Source: JBNKFV01 sp050290265 (lineage in GTDB: Bacteria > Pseudomonadota > Gammaproteobacteria > Pseudomonadales > Cellvibrionaceae). Taken from it: DNA of 64,000 bases. Position 1 is the stretch's first letter. The number at the start of each line of letters is the position of its first letter. Of the stretch, positions 28,272-35,550 are shown piece after piece. The notes under the pieces are model-generated. The model ran no database searches, was not told where the DNA came from, and saw nothing but the letters and a program-made list of their open reading frames with translations. The stretch covers positions 26,796 to 90,795 of the forward strand of contig JBNKHI010000008.1 of NCBI GenBank assembly GCA_050290265.1, read 5' to 3'. Both the position numbers and the translations under genes were made by a program.

Positions 28272-29000
28272 TTAGTCATTTTCCAAAATATCAGCGCTAC
28301 AATCTCTGCGCTGCAGCCACATGACACCCAGCATATCAACTACCCCTACCCATAGCCGGTTCCACATTGTGTATTTGGAGACTCCCGCTTGCCGATCGCG
28401 GTGTCCGACCGGCACCACAATTACCTGTCCACCTGCGCGCCTTATCAAAGCCGGCAGAAACCGATGCATATGGTCAAACTGTGGCAACGCTAAAAAAAGT
28501 TTGCGTGGAAATATTTTCAAACCGCAACCGGAATCCGGCGTACTGTCTTTTAACAGTGTACTGCGGACCTTGTTCGCCACACGTGACTGAAACCGCTTCC
28601 ACGCTGTGTCTTTGCGCTGCCAACGGTGGCCAGCCAAACAAAAACTATGCTCACCGGCCAATGGCGGCAGGTGCTCTAACATTACAGGTATATCCGCAGG
28701 ATTGTTCTGACCATCGGCATCGAGAGTTACTATCAGCGAATAACGCGCAGCCCTAACACCGCTGCAAACAGCGCCACTCTGACCGACGCTGCGGGCATGT
28801 CGAATCACTCGTAATTGATTAATACCGGAATCGCGCAACCGTTGAATTTCAGAAAACGTTCCGTCATCACTGCCATCATCAACATAGATAATCTCAACGG
28901 CATATTGACCGGACGGTAAAGCAGCCAAAATCTCAGTCACCAATGGTTCTATATTGGCCTGTTCATTTTTTGCGGGAATTACGATAGACATTTCTAACAT
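28272..29000 (-). CDS. DPM1-type family 2 glycosyltransferase
   Basis: 242 residues, a single GT-A domain with no membrane anchor: SIVIPAKNEQANI at the N terminus, IIYVDDGSDDGT, the metal-binding DADGQNNP, and DSGCGLKIFPR. This is the polyprenyl-phosphate mannosyl/glucosyl transferase type (also ArnC-like). It likely makes a polyprenyl-phosphate-sugar on the cytoplasmic face for the ArnT-like enzyme downstream. Start at the ATG at 29000 or the ATG at 28991; neither has a clear ribosome site. First gene of the operon, directly behind a promoter with paired CTTAAG boxes. Confidence 0.87.
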   Translation of the reverse strand: MLEMSIVIPAKNEQANIEPLVTEILAALPSGQYAVEIIYVDDGSDDGTFSEIQRLRDSGINQLRVIRHARSVGQSGAVCSGVRAARYSLIVTLDADGQNNPADIPVMLEHLPPLAGEHSFCLAGHRWQRKDTAWKRFQSRVANKVRSTLLKDSTPDSGCGLKIFPRKLFLALPQFDHMHRFLPALIRRAGGQVIVVPVGHRDRQAGVSKYTMWNRLWVGVVDMLGVMWLQRRDCSADILEND

Positions 29001-29040
29001 GGACAAAACAATACCAAGACAGAATCAAGCTAAACGGGAA

Positions 29041-29084
29041 ATTATAGCTACTCACCACCTTTTCAACCTTAAGAGAAGCTTAAG
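29041..29084 (-). promoter_or_regulatory. Promoter with PmrA/QseB-type CTTAAG-N5-CTTAAG box
   Basis: On the minus strand CTTAAG (29084-29079), five bases, CTTAAG (29073-29068), then a perfect TATAAT (29046-29041). The proximal hexamer overlaps the place of a -35 element 17 bases from the -10 (AGGTTG, far from TTGACA), the arrangement expected for an activator-dependent promoter. The 11-base direct-repeat period fits PmrA/BasR/QseB-type OmpR-family regulators. One such regulator is encoded at 32464-33129. Confidence 0.65.
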
Positions 29085-29153
29085 TAGGGCATTGTGATGG
29101 TGATAGGCATAAGGAGAGCCACTACAAATGAAGCCCAGCGATCATCTAAATTA

Positions 29154-29870
29154 TTAGAACTCATATTCAACATTCACTTTAAAGCTTACATCAGGAGTTT
29201 CATTGTCGAATGCGAAAATAACACCACTATCCCAAGCCAGTTTTTTGCGCGGAGCCAATCGATAAACACCTGCCACTACTGGACCAATAGCTTGAGAATT
29301 CTGCCCCAAATAAATCTCTATACCGGGCTCAAAAATTTCTTTAAAGCGATATTTAAACTGACCGCCAAAACGTGTTTCCCATTCGTTATGGATACCCTCT
29401 CCCCACTCGTAAACAAGCCCCAGATTCGCAGTACCTACCCAGCGCGTCCACTCATGTAGAACGACCAACTTTGAGGCCCCTTCCCAAGTGTTCTCGCGGG
29501 TATTCCGCTCTAACTCGAAGATCATCCCCCAATCGTAATCATATTCGCCCTGCTCAGTGAGCTGCCACTTAAGTTCGCCTTCAAATGCTTCTAGCTGAAA
29601 TCCCTTTGCCTGGGTTCCACGACCGACCCAATAAACTTCCGCTAACCATTCGTCATTAAGCGCTCGCCCAATGCCAAATTTGTATCGTTGATAATCATCA
29701 AGAACTTCTTCGTTATCTTGCTGAACCAACGCGCGCATTTCGATTTCCGTTTCTAACTGTGTTACATAAGGGTCATATACTTTATCTATACTACTGCCAT
29801 CTGCGTATAAAAAAGGTGCCAGTAAAAGGCTTGTGACTGCCCCACTGAAGACCGTAAAAAACTTATTCAT
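29154..29870 (-). CDS. Predicted outer-membrane beta-barrel protein of the iron-permease operon
   Basis: 238 residues with an N-terminal signal peptide (cleavage after about residue 23, FLYADG). The mature part alternates hydrophobic and polar residues with many aromatic pairs (LAEVYWVGRG, WGMIFELERN, RFGGQFKYRF) and ends in VNVEYEF, with a C-terminal Phe as in outer-membrane barrels. It lies 12 bases after the FTR1 gene and is probably co-transcribed. It might be a porin-like partner for iron entry, but this is inference. Confidence 0.7.
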   Translation of the reverse strand: MNKFFTVFSGAVTSLLLAPFLYADGSSIDKVYDPYVTQLETEIEMRALVQQDNEEVLDDYQRYKFGIGRALNDEWLAEVYWVGRGTQAKGFQLEAFEGELKWQLTEQGEYDYDWGMIFELERNTRENTWEGASKLVVLHEWTRWVGTANLGLVYEWGEGIHNEWETRFGGQFKYRFKEIFEPGIEIYLGQNSQAIGPVVAGVYRLAPRKKLAWDSGVIFAFDNETPDVSFKVNVEYEF

Positions 29871-29882
29871 AATTTCACACCA

Positions 29883-30698
29883 TTAGCTAATAGCTTCGCT
29901 ATTTTGCATCTTATTCCTAAGAACCTTATGAACTCCCCAAGGAATAGCTATAAACAATATTAATGACAAGACATAAAGAAATAACTCAATACGGGTGGGC
30001 GTAGCCTCATAACCAAACATGGCATACAACAACTCACCCGAAACGGAATCCTCAGCCACCAGGTCTCCGCTATTCCATACCGGCGCAGAGGAAGGCAACC
30101 AATCTGCTTGCAGGAACTGCTGTGTTGCCTGCAATACCATACCTCCAGCAATTAACAGCAGCAGTACAAACTGGATCGACCGCAACCACTTCTTGGGCAC
30201 CATAATGACGGCAAAATACGTTAACGCACCAACACAAATACCTATCAGCAGCCCGAGCAACCCACTGGTGGCCATCACCATCATGGCACTACCATCACCA
30301 CTCTGCCCCTGATAAAAAATAAATATTTCAGCCCCTTCCCGTGTAAACGCCAACAGTGCGGCCAAAACCATGGAAGTGAATAACAGGCACCGGCCATTTG
30401 AGGCTGATACAACCTGTTTTTTCAGCAATCGTAAAACAACAGCCATTATCACCATCGCAATATATATGCCGTATTGCAGTAAACCATTTACAATCTCCTG
30501 GCCAACATAATCAAACCACTCTGCCACTATCGCCAAATTATGCGAATAAAACCAAGAGGTCAGCAAACCACCCAAAACGGCAATGGCTAGCCAGGCCGAA
30601 GAAACATTTTCGCGGGTCGCAACCGTGAGCAGTACCGCCACAAGCAATCCGGCCTCCAGTGTCTCGCGTAAAATAATCCAAATAATATCGAGTAACAT
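29883..30698 (-). CDS. FTR1-family iron permease
   Basis: 271 residues, about seven transmembrane helices. Both iron-translocation motifs are present: LRETLEA (REx(L)E, about residues 11-15) and TREGAEIFIF (REGxE, about 120-124). It imports ferric or ferrous iron across the inner membrane, often with a cupredoxin/Tp34 partner. Start taken at the ATG at 30698 (MLLDIIWIILRE), the usual FTR1 N terminus, 4 bases after the cupredoxin stop. A TTG seven codons upstream would overlap that gene. Confidence 0.9.
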   Translation of the reverse strand: MLLDIIWIILRETLEAGLLVAVLLTVATRENVSSAWLAIAVLGGLLTSWFYSHNLAIVAEWFDYVGQEIVNGLLQYGIYIAMVIMAVVLRLLKKQVVSASNGRCLLFTSMVLAALLAFTREGAEIFIFYQGQSGDGSAMMVMATSGLLGLLIGICVGALTYFAVIMVPKKWLRSIQFVLLLLIAGGMVLQATQQFLQADWLPSSAPVWNSGDLVAEDSVSGELLYAMFGYEATPTRIELFLYVLSLILFIAIPWGVHKVLRNKMQNSEAIS

Positions 30699-30702
30699 AA
30701 GA

Positions 30703-31101
30703 TTACTCTTGCCCCACAACAGGTTTTACGATGATTTTTCCTTGAGCGGTGGAAATATTAAATTCGCCAAAAAAAGGGTATTCGCCAGGTTCCAAAGGAC
30801 CGATAAAAATCACACCTTTACTATTACCCAGAATGACTTTTTCACGATTAAGCTCATAGCTTTCAAATTCCTCGGCGGTGGAGTCCGTATTGATAATCAT
30901 TAATCGAATTTTTGTATAGGCGGGAACAACCAACTCTGCCGGATAAAAAAGGTGATCACGAATCGTGATTTCAATGGTCGGTTTAGCTGCCAAGACTAAT
31001 TGACTTAAGCACAACAAGATTACCCCCAGTAACCCACGGAGCCTTAGACTCTTCTGGATAATAATGCGGCATATAAAACAAAAACTCTGCAACTTAATCA
31101 T
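30703..31101 (-). CDS. Cupredoxin-like periplasmic protein (EfeO-cupredoxin type)
   Basis: 132 residues with a signal peptide (LLGVILLCLSQLVLA, about 25-39). The mature cupredoxin-like domain reads IEITIRDHLFYPAELVVPA..., EEFESYELNREKVI and LEPGEYPFFGEF. This is the pattern of the cupredoxin domain that accompanies FTR1 permeases. The type-1 copper Cys expected in the PG.Y..xCG loop is absent (FFGEF), so ordinary blue-copper chemistry is unlikely; an acidic metal or iron site (EEFESYE) is possible. It overlaps the kinase stop by 8 bases and precedes the permease by 4. Confidence 0.8.
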   Translation of the reverse strand: MIKLQSFCFICRIIIQKSLRLRGLLGVILLCLSQLVLAAKPTIEITIRDHLFYPAELVVPAYTKIRLMIINTDSTAEEFESYELNREKVILGNSKGVIFIGPLEPGEYPFFGEFNISTAQGKIIVKPVVGQE

Positions 31102-32455
31102 TCAAACTCTCATCTTGCTTCACAGGTAGCCGAACACACACTGATAAACCACCTAACGCTTTAGAGCGATCCAACTGAATACGACCTTCATGTAGTTTGA
31201 CAACGTGCTGCACAATTGACAAACCCAAACCAGAACCCGGCACCTTGCTAGTATGCCGATCTCCCCCCTGGCGATAAAAGCGATCAAACACCCGCCCATA
31301 ATCTGCCTCGGGGATACCCGTTCCCTCATCTTCAATCACGACCATCACATCACTTTCGTTCGGCCTATTTTGGCGCACTTCATCGCTTAAGGAGATTCTT
31401 ATCTCGCCGCCTGCCGGAGAATACTTGCTAGCGTTATCGATCAAATTACGAAACAGTATCGACAAGCCAAAACTATCTCCCTGAATAACAGAAGCCTCTC
31501 CCACTAAGGAGATAGTCTGCCCCTTTTTATTCAAGTTGTCGTAGCAGTCGATGACTTGCTCCTGCACAATTTCAGTGACATTACAGTCGCTCAACCCTTG
31601 CAAAAAGGTTTGCGGGGTCAACCGATAAAGTGCCAGCAATTGCTCTATAGTATGGGACATTTTGTCCGCACTTTCCTGCATTGAAGCCAGGGTTTCATCG
31701 TGCGACATTGTCCCTTCATGGTGTAAATCAGCACGTAAATTATGTAAGCTCAGTTTTAAGCCCGTCAGCGGTGTGCGTAATTCATGTGCGGCATCCGACG
31801 AAAATCGAGATTCACGACCAAAGGCTTCACTCAGGCGAATCATCAGTTTGTTAATTGAGCCGACAACCACAGCTAATTCTTTTGGGTATTCAGCTTCATC
31901 AATAGCAGAGAAATCTGTTGTTTTACGGGCAAATAACAACAAAGCCAACTGGTTTAATGGCCCCAAACCTGAGTTGATGATCAGCCAAATCAGCAAAGCC
32001 AGTACCGGGATAATCCATAAGATAGGAATAATGGATTCCAGCAGAATATCTTCAATCAACTGGGCATATATATCGTAACGCTGAGCTACCAGTATTCTAA
32101 ACCCGAACTGGGGTTCTACGACAAGCAAACGCCAACGATAACCATCATAGCTGGCAAAGTGGTAACCAATAGCGTTATCGATAAGCGGCTTCTGCGGCGC
32201 GTTTCTGGAAAAAAATAACGGTTTATCCGCCTTCCAAATTTGAAACAACGAGTTGGCAGGCAGCATATCGTCATCTACAGCGGAGTATTTCAGCAACAGG
32301 CGGCCCAGCAAACTGGCCTGTTCGGCCAACTGCTGGTCAAGCAACAACTCGGCACGCTGTAAGCTGGCACGATAACCGTTTAGGGCAGCGACGAAATTCC
32401 CTAGACAGATCAGCGCCAACAAAACAGCAAATAAGAAAACTTTAATGGAGCGCAC
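31094..32455 (-). CDS. Sensor histidine kinase, PmrB/QseC type
   Basis: 453 residues: TM1 (about 5-25), periplasmic sensor region of about 110 residues (30-140), TM2 (142-163), HAMP-like linker, and a HisKA domain with DAAHELRTPLTG (His about 224). The ATPase domain has NLIDNASKYSP, DEGTGIPEADY and GSGLGLSIV. The N terminus and domain layout fit the PmrB/QseC/TctE group. I see no ExxE iron-binding pair of the PmrB type in the periplasmic part. It lies 8 bases after its response regulator and overlaps the cupredoxin gene, so it is translationally linked to iron uptake. Confidence 0.92.
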   Translation of the reverse strand: MRSIKVFLFAVLLALICLGNFVAALNGYRASLQRAELLLDQQLAEQASLLGRLLLKYSAVDDDMLPANSLFQIWKADKPLFFSRNAPQKPLIDNAIGYHFASYDGYRWRLLVVEPQFGFRILVAQRYDIYAQLIEDILLESIIPILWIIPVLALLIWLIINSGLGPLNQLALLLFARKTTDFSAIDEAEYPKELAVVVGSINKLMIRLSEAFGRESRFSSDAAHELRTPLTGLKLSLHNLRADLHHEGTMSHDETLASMQESADKMSHTIEQLLALYRLTPQTFLQGLSDCNVTEIVQEQVIDCYDNLNKKGQTISLVGEASVIQGDSFGLSILFRNLIDNASKYSPAGGEIRISLSDEVRQNRPNESDVMVVIEDEGTGIPEADYGRVFDRFYRQGGDRHTSKVPGSGLGLSIVQHVVKLHEGRIQLDRSKALGGLSVCVRLPVKQDESLND

Positions 32456-32463
32456 GCGGTACC

Positions 32464-33129
32464 TTAGGCAGGAGTTTTAGATACCGTATAACCTACACCA
32501 CGCACTGTTTGAATAAAACCTTCTGGGAGCTTTTTGCGCAAATTACTGACATGCACTTCTATGGTATTACTACCGATAGTTTCACCCCATCCATAGAGCT
32601 TATTTTCCAGTGATTCCTTGGTTTGTATGCGTCCAGCGTTTTCCATCAACGCTTTGAGAATATTATATTCTCGGCGACTAACGTTCTTTGTCTCACCTAA
32701 AACAGTAACAGAATGGGCGTTTAAATCGAGGCGGACATCACCAATAGCAATATCACTGGTCACAGCCGTCCCTAAACGTCGTGCTAATACTCTTAAGCGA
32801 GCCAACAATTCCGGCATTTCAAACGGTTTGACCAGATAGTCGTCAGCGCCACTATCTAGGGCGGCAACCTTTGCCTCCAAGCCACTACGCGCGGTTAAAA
32901 CAAGGACAGGCAAATTAGGGTTGGATAGACGCAGTCGCTTTAACACGTCTACACCATCGATATCGGGCAGCCCAAGATCGAGCACCACAACCTCTGCAGG
33001 ATCAGAGCTCATTTGCGTTAACGCTTGCTGACCTGAAGCGACCCAGTGAACACTAAAACTCTCTCTCTCAAGCGCCTTTTTGACTTCCAACGCTATGCGA
33101 TTATTATCTTCTACTAATAGTAATTTCAT
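32464..33129 (-). CDS. OmpR-family response regulator, PmrA/QseB type
   Basis: 221 residues: receiver domain (acidic ED at 7-8, phospho-acceptor Asp at about 51 in LDLGLPD, Lys in LVKPFE) and a winged-helix DNA-binding domain. The C-terminal LYGWGETIGSNTIEVHVSNLRKKL is the recognition-helix signature shared by PmrA, BasR and QseB. Such regulators bind two TTAAG-type half-sites spaced by 11 bases, and sites of this kind stand before both neighbouring operons (29068-29084, 37887-37912). No good copy is seen upstream of its own start. Confidence 0.92.
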   Translation of the reverse strand: MKLLLVEDNNRIALEVKKALERESFSVHWVASGQQALTQMSSDPAEVVVLDLGLPDIDGVDVLKRLRLSNPNLPVLVLTARSGLEAKVAALDSGADDYLVKPFEMPELLARLRVLARRLGTAVTSDIAIGDVRLDLNAHSVTVLGETKNVSRREYNILKALMENAGRIQTKESLENKLYGWGETIGSNTIEVHVSNLRKKLPEGFIQTVRGVGYTVSKTPA

Positions 33130-33226
33130 GGTCTGATCAAAAGCTACCCTAGCCGCATGGTAATTCGCTACCCTTTAGCTAATTGTCGGTTGTCACGACC
33201 CGATAGGGATCATGTTTAAAATTGAC

Positions 33227-33913
33227 TTACTTCTTTTTATCCAGTTTTTCGAGAGCTGCACTGATCTCAGCGCGACGACCTTTGTCTGCTACTTCGCGCC
33301 CAGGTCGAGCAGGAGCATTGAGTGCTTTTAAATAAAATTGCTCTGCCGCTTGGTAGTTTTTTTCGTCACGTAAAAACTCGGCGTAAAAATAGTTGGGGTC
33401 AATACCGTCAGGGTTAAGCTCCAAAGCCTTTTTAAGCAATTTTTCGGCTTTATCATCATTACCAAAACCAATAGGCCAACCAGGCACCTGCGCATACAAC
33501 GTACCCAGGCTTGTGTAGGCAGAGCCAGACAACGCACTGGGGTCAATCGCAATTGACGCCTCCAAATCAGCCTTGGCCGCCTTGGCATATTTTAAAGCGC
33601 CCAAACCGCCTTTCACGCCAGCGTAAGTAGATTTAATGATACCGCGCCAAATCAACAGACTTGGATTTTTAGGGTCATTCGCAACAGCCTGGTCGGCAGT
33701 GTCTAACAAAGTCTCAAACGCAGACTTTTGCGCTTTACCTTCTAGTTCATAATTAGCGATAGCCCACTGAGACTGCAAGTCCTGCAAGGTAGCGTCAGTA
33801 CCTTCAGCTGCCAGTGATGAACCGCTCCAACCGACAACGACACATAACAACAATACTATTGCGCAACAATTTGTCGCGCACTTAGCAAAATAATTATTTA
33901 AAACCTGCGTCAT
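33227..33913 (-). CDS. Exported TPR-repeat protein
   Basis: 228 residues with a long signal peptide (hydrophobic core CCAIVLLLCVVVGW, cleavage near SSLAAEG). The mature protein is helical with at least two tetratricopeptide repeats, the last around DDKAEKLLKKALELNPDGIDPNYFYAEFLRDEKNYQAAEQFYLKAL (about 152-198; ALELNP and ALNAP are repeat ends). Probably a periplasmic scaffold. It follows the dehydrogenase by 20 bases as last gene of the T-hemolysin operon. 97 bases separate it from the response-regulator gene, so read-through is possible. Confidence 0.8.
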   Translation of the reverse strand: MTQVLNNYFAKCATNCCAIVLLLCVVVGWSGSSLAAEGTDATLQDLQSQWAIANYELEGKAQKSAFETLLDTADQAVANDPKNPSLLIWRGIIKSTYAGVKGGLGALKYAKAAKADLEASIAIDPSALSGSAYTSLGTLYAQVPGWPIGFGNDDKAEKLLKKALELNPDGIDPNYFYAEFLRDEKNYQAAEQFYLKALNAPARPGREVADKGRRAEISAALEKLDKKK

Positions 33914-33933
33914 GATTTCACACTCCCCTATTG

Positions 33934-34803
33934 TTATTGTGCTACTGAAGCAGCAGAACTTTCTGCACTTTCTGCACTTTTTACCTGTTTTGCTTTTTCA
34001 GCAGATCCCACTTCATTAGTTTTTGCGTGGCGACGAATAATCGGCAATTGCTTTACCAATGCATTGTCGACCAAGTTTGGCAACAAACTATTTAAACGGA
34101 CAAAAAACTTTTCTGGCCAACCCAGATAGATACGATTCTTACGTGAATAAGTTAAAGCATGAACCAATTCACTCGCAACTTTTTCAGGGGTATCTACTGC
34201 CGTTTTCAGCTCTGCATTCATCGCGCGTATCGCTTCACTATTCAGCGCTGTGTCGGTTGCCCGAGGTGCAAAATAAATTACGCGTAGACCGCTGTCCGCT
34301 ACTTCACGCTGCAGCGCTTCGGTAAAACCGCGCAACCCAAATTTACTGGCACAATAAACTGTAGAGCCCGCATAACCGATACTGCCAAGAATGGATCCAA
34401 CATTGACAATAAAAGTACCCGGCTTAACGCCAAGTAAGGGCAATAGCGCACGACATATTTGCATAGGTACCATTAAATTAATCTGGACTAACCGCGCTAA
34501 ATCCTGCGACCGCATGGTTTCCAACATGGCCAGTTGGTTTGCACCAGCAATGTTAATAACACCATCAAGCTCATACTGGCGGGCAACACTGAGAAGCTCA
34601 TCAATAGCATCTACCGCCAGTAAATCCAATGCCAGAGTACGATGCCCTCGACCAGCCAACTGACTTTCGAGTTCTGACAATGCTTGACCGTCTCGGGCCA
34701 CCAATAATAGCTCAGCACCGGCAGCAGCTAACTGTGTTGCGAGAGCTCGACCTATTCCGCCGGTAGCTCCGGTTATTAGAATATGCTTACTTGCTAGATT
34801 CAT
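33934..34803 (-). CDS. Short-chain dehydrogenase/reductase
   Basis: 289 residues, classical SDR: TGATGGIG cofactor motif (11-18), NIAGAN (about 84-89), Ser137 in VGSILGS and the YCASK catalytic pair (Tyr150, Lys154). The C-terminal ~35 residues after about 250 are Ala/Ser/Lys-rich and low in complexity. The N-terminal part suggests NADP use (ARDGQ after the second strand). It likely reduces or oxidises a product of the upstream ligase and iron enzyme. 38 bases from the previous gene. Confidence 0.88.
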   Translation of the reverse strand: MNLASKHILITGATGGIGRALATQLAAAGAELLLVARDGQALSELESQLAGRGHRTLALDLLAVDAIDELLSVARQYELDGVINIAGANQLAMLETMRSQDLARLVQINLMVPMQICRALLPLLGVKPGTFIVNVGSILGSIGYAGSTVYCASKFGLRGFTEALQREVADSGLRVIYFAPRATDTALNSEAIRAMNAELKTAVDTPEKVASELVHALTYSRKNRIYLGWPEKFFVRLNSLLPNLVDNALVKQLPIIRRHAKTNEVGSAEKAKQVKSAESAESSAASVAQ

Positions 34804-34841
34804 TCGCTCGACTCAACCTTTAAATTCATACAAACACAGCT

Positions 34842-35513
34842 CTACAGTGCTAAGTCCGTGACCTGATCACCATTCAGCTCACGAAAAATATCGCCATATA
34901 ATCGATAGAAACGATTTGCGCTATAAATGATCTGTTGCTGCTCAGAGGCATCCGTTATGCGGTCCATTAAACCCATAAAAAACTTCACATGATCTTGATC
35001 TAGCGCACCATGCGAACGTAAATAACTAAAAGCATCGTTCGGCAAGCCCAATGCTGTTTGTATTTTGTCCGCAGCAGCGTCTGCAATAGCAATGCTGGTA
35101 CCTTCCAGTACTTGTACCATTCCAAAAAAACCTAACGGATTAATACGCGTGATAGTGTCATAAGCGTAAGCCACCATGACCTCGGTAGATAAGTTCGGCA
35201 CACTGTATCGAGCCTTCTCTTTGTCGTAACCGCAGGCAGCAATATCATTAAGAATCCACTCCTGATGCCCCAGCTCCTCCTCAATATATTCGGCAACAGC
35301 ATTGCGAAGCCATTCTTTAGATTCAGGCAGGCGACCGCCAGTAGCCATTAGCAGCGGCGTAGTATGTTTAACGTGATGATAAGCTTGGGTTAGAAAAGCC
35401 ACATATTCAGGCAACGTAATTGCGCCATTTAGGCAATTACCAATAATAGGGGCAGCCAACAAATATTCTCTTCCTGCGGCGGTTTGATCCTGCAGCTGTT
35501 GGTAAAAACTCAT
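34842..35513 (-). CDS. Haem-oxygenase-like (TenA/PqqC/UndA-type) iron-containing redox enzyme
   Basis: 223 residues, all-helical. It has candidate metal ligands of the haem-oxygenase-like iron oxidase group: HH in AYHHVKH (about 46-47), Glu80-x-x-His83 in EEELGHQEW, Glu137 in QVLEGTS and Asp172/His175 in ALDQDHVKF. Such enzymes include UndA, which makes terminal alkenes from fatty acids, and diiron N-oxygenases; no thiaminase Cys motif is seen. I start it at the ATG at 35513 (GGAA six bases upstream); ATGs at 35519 and 35525 are alternatives. Longer frames overlap the ligase gene. Confidence 0.82.
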   Translation of the reverse strand: MSFYQQLQDQTAAGREYLLAAPIIGNCLNGAITLPEYVAFLTQAYHHVKHTTPLLMATGGRLPESKEWLRNAVAEYIEEELGHQEWILNDIAACGYDKEKARYSVPNLSTEVMVAYAYDTITRINPLGFFGMVQVLEGTSIAIADAAADKIQTALGLPNDAFSYLRSHGALDQDHVKFFMGLMDRITDASEQQQIIYSANRFYRLYGDIFRELNGDQVTDLAL

Positions 35514-35550
35514 AGACATTTCCATCGTAAACAATTGAACTGAGTATAAA

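Noticed and set aside
33143..33174. 8-base direct repeat GCTACCCT upstream of the response regulator
   Set aside because: Two copies 24 bases apart only; no link to a known regulator.
33213..33229. TTTAAA-N5-CTTACT in front of the response-regulator gene as a self-regulatory box
   Set aside because: Both hexamers deviate from CTTAAG and lie across the TPR stop; too weak next to the two good boxes.
34842..35513. Calling the TenA-like protein a thiaminase or transcription regulator
   Set aside because: The thiaminase Cys is not visible, and Glu/His/Asp metal ligands of haem-oxygenase-like iron enzymes are; TenA regulators are a misnomer.
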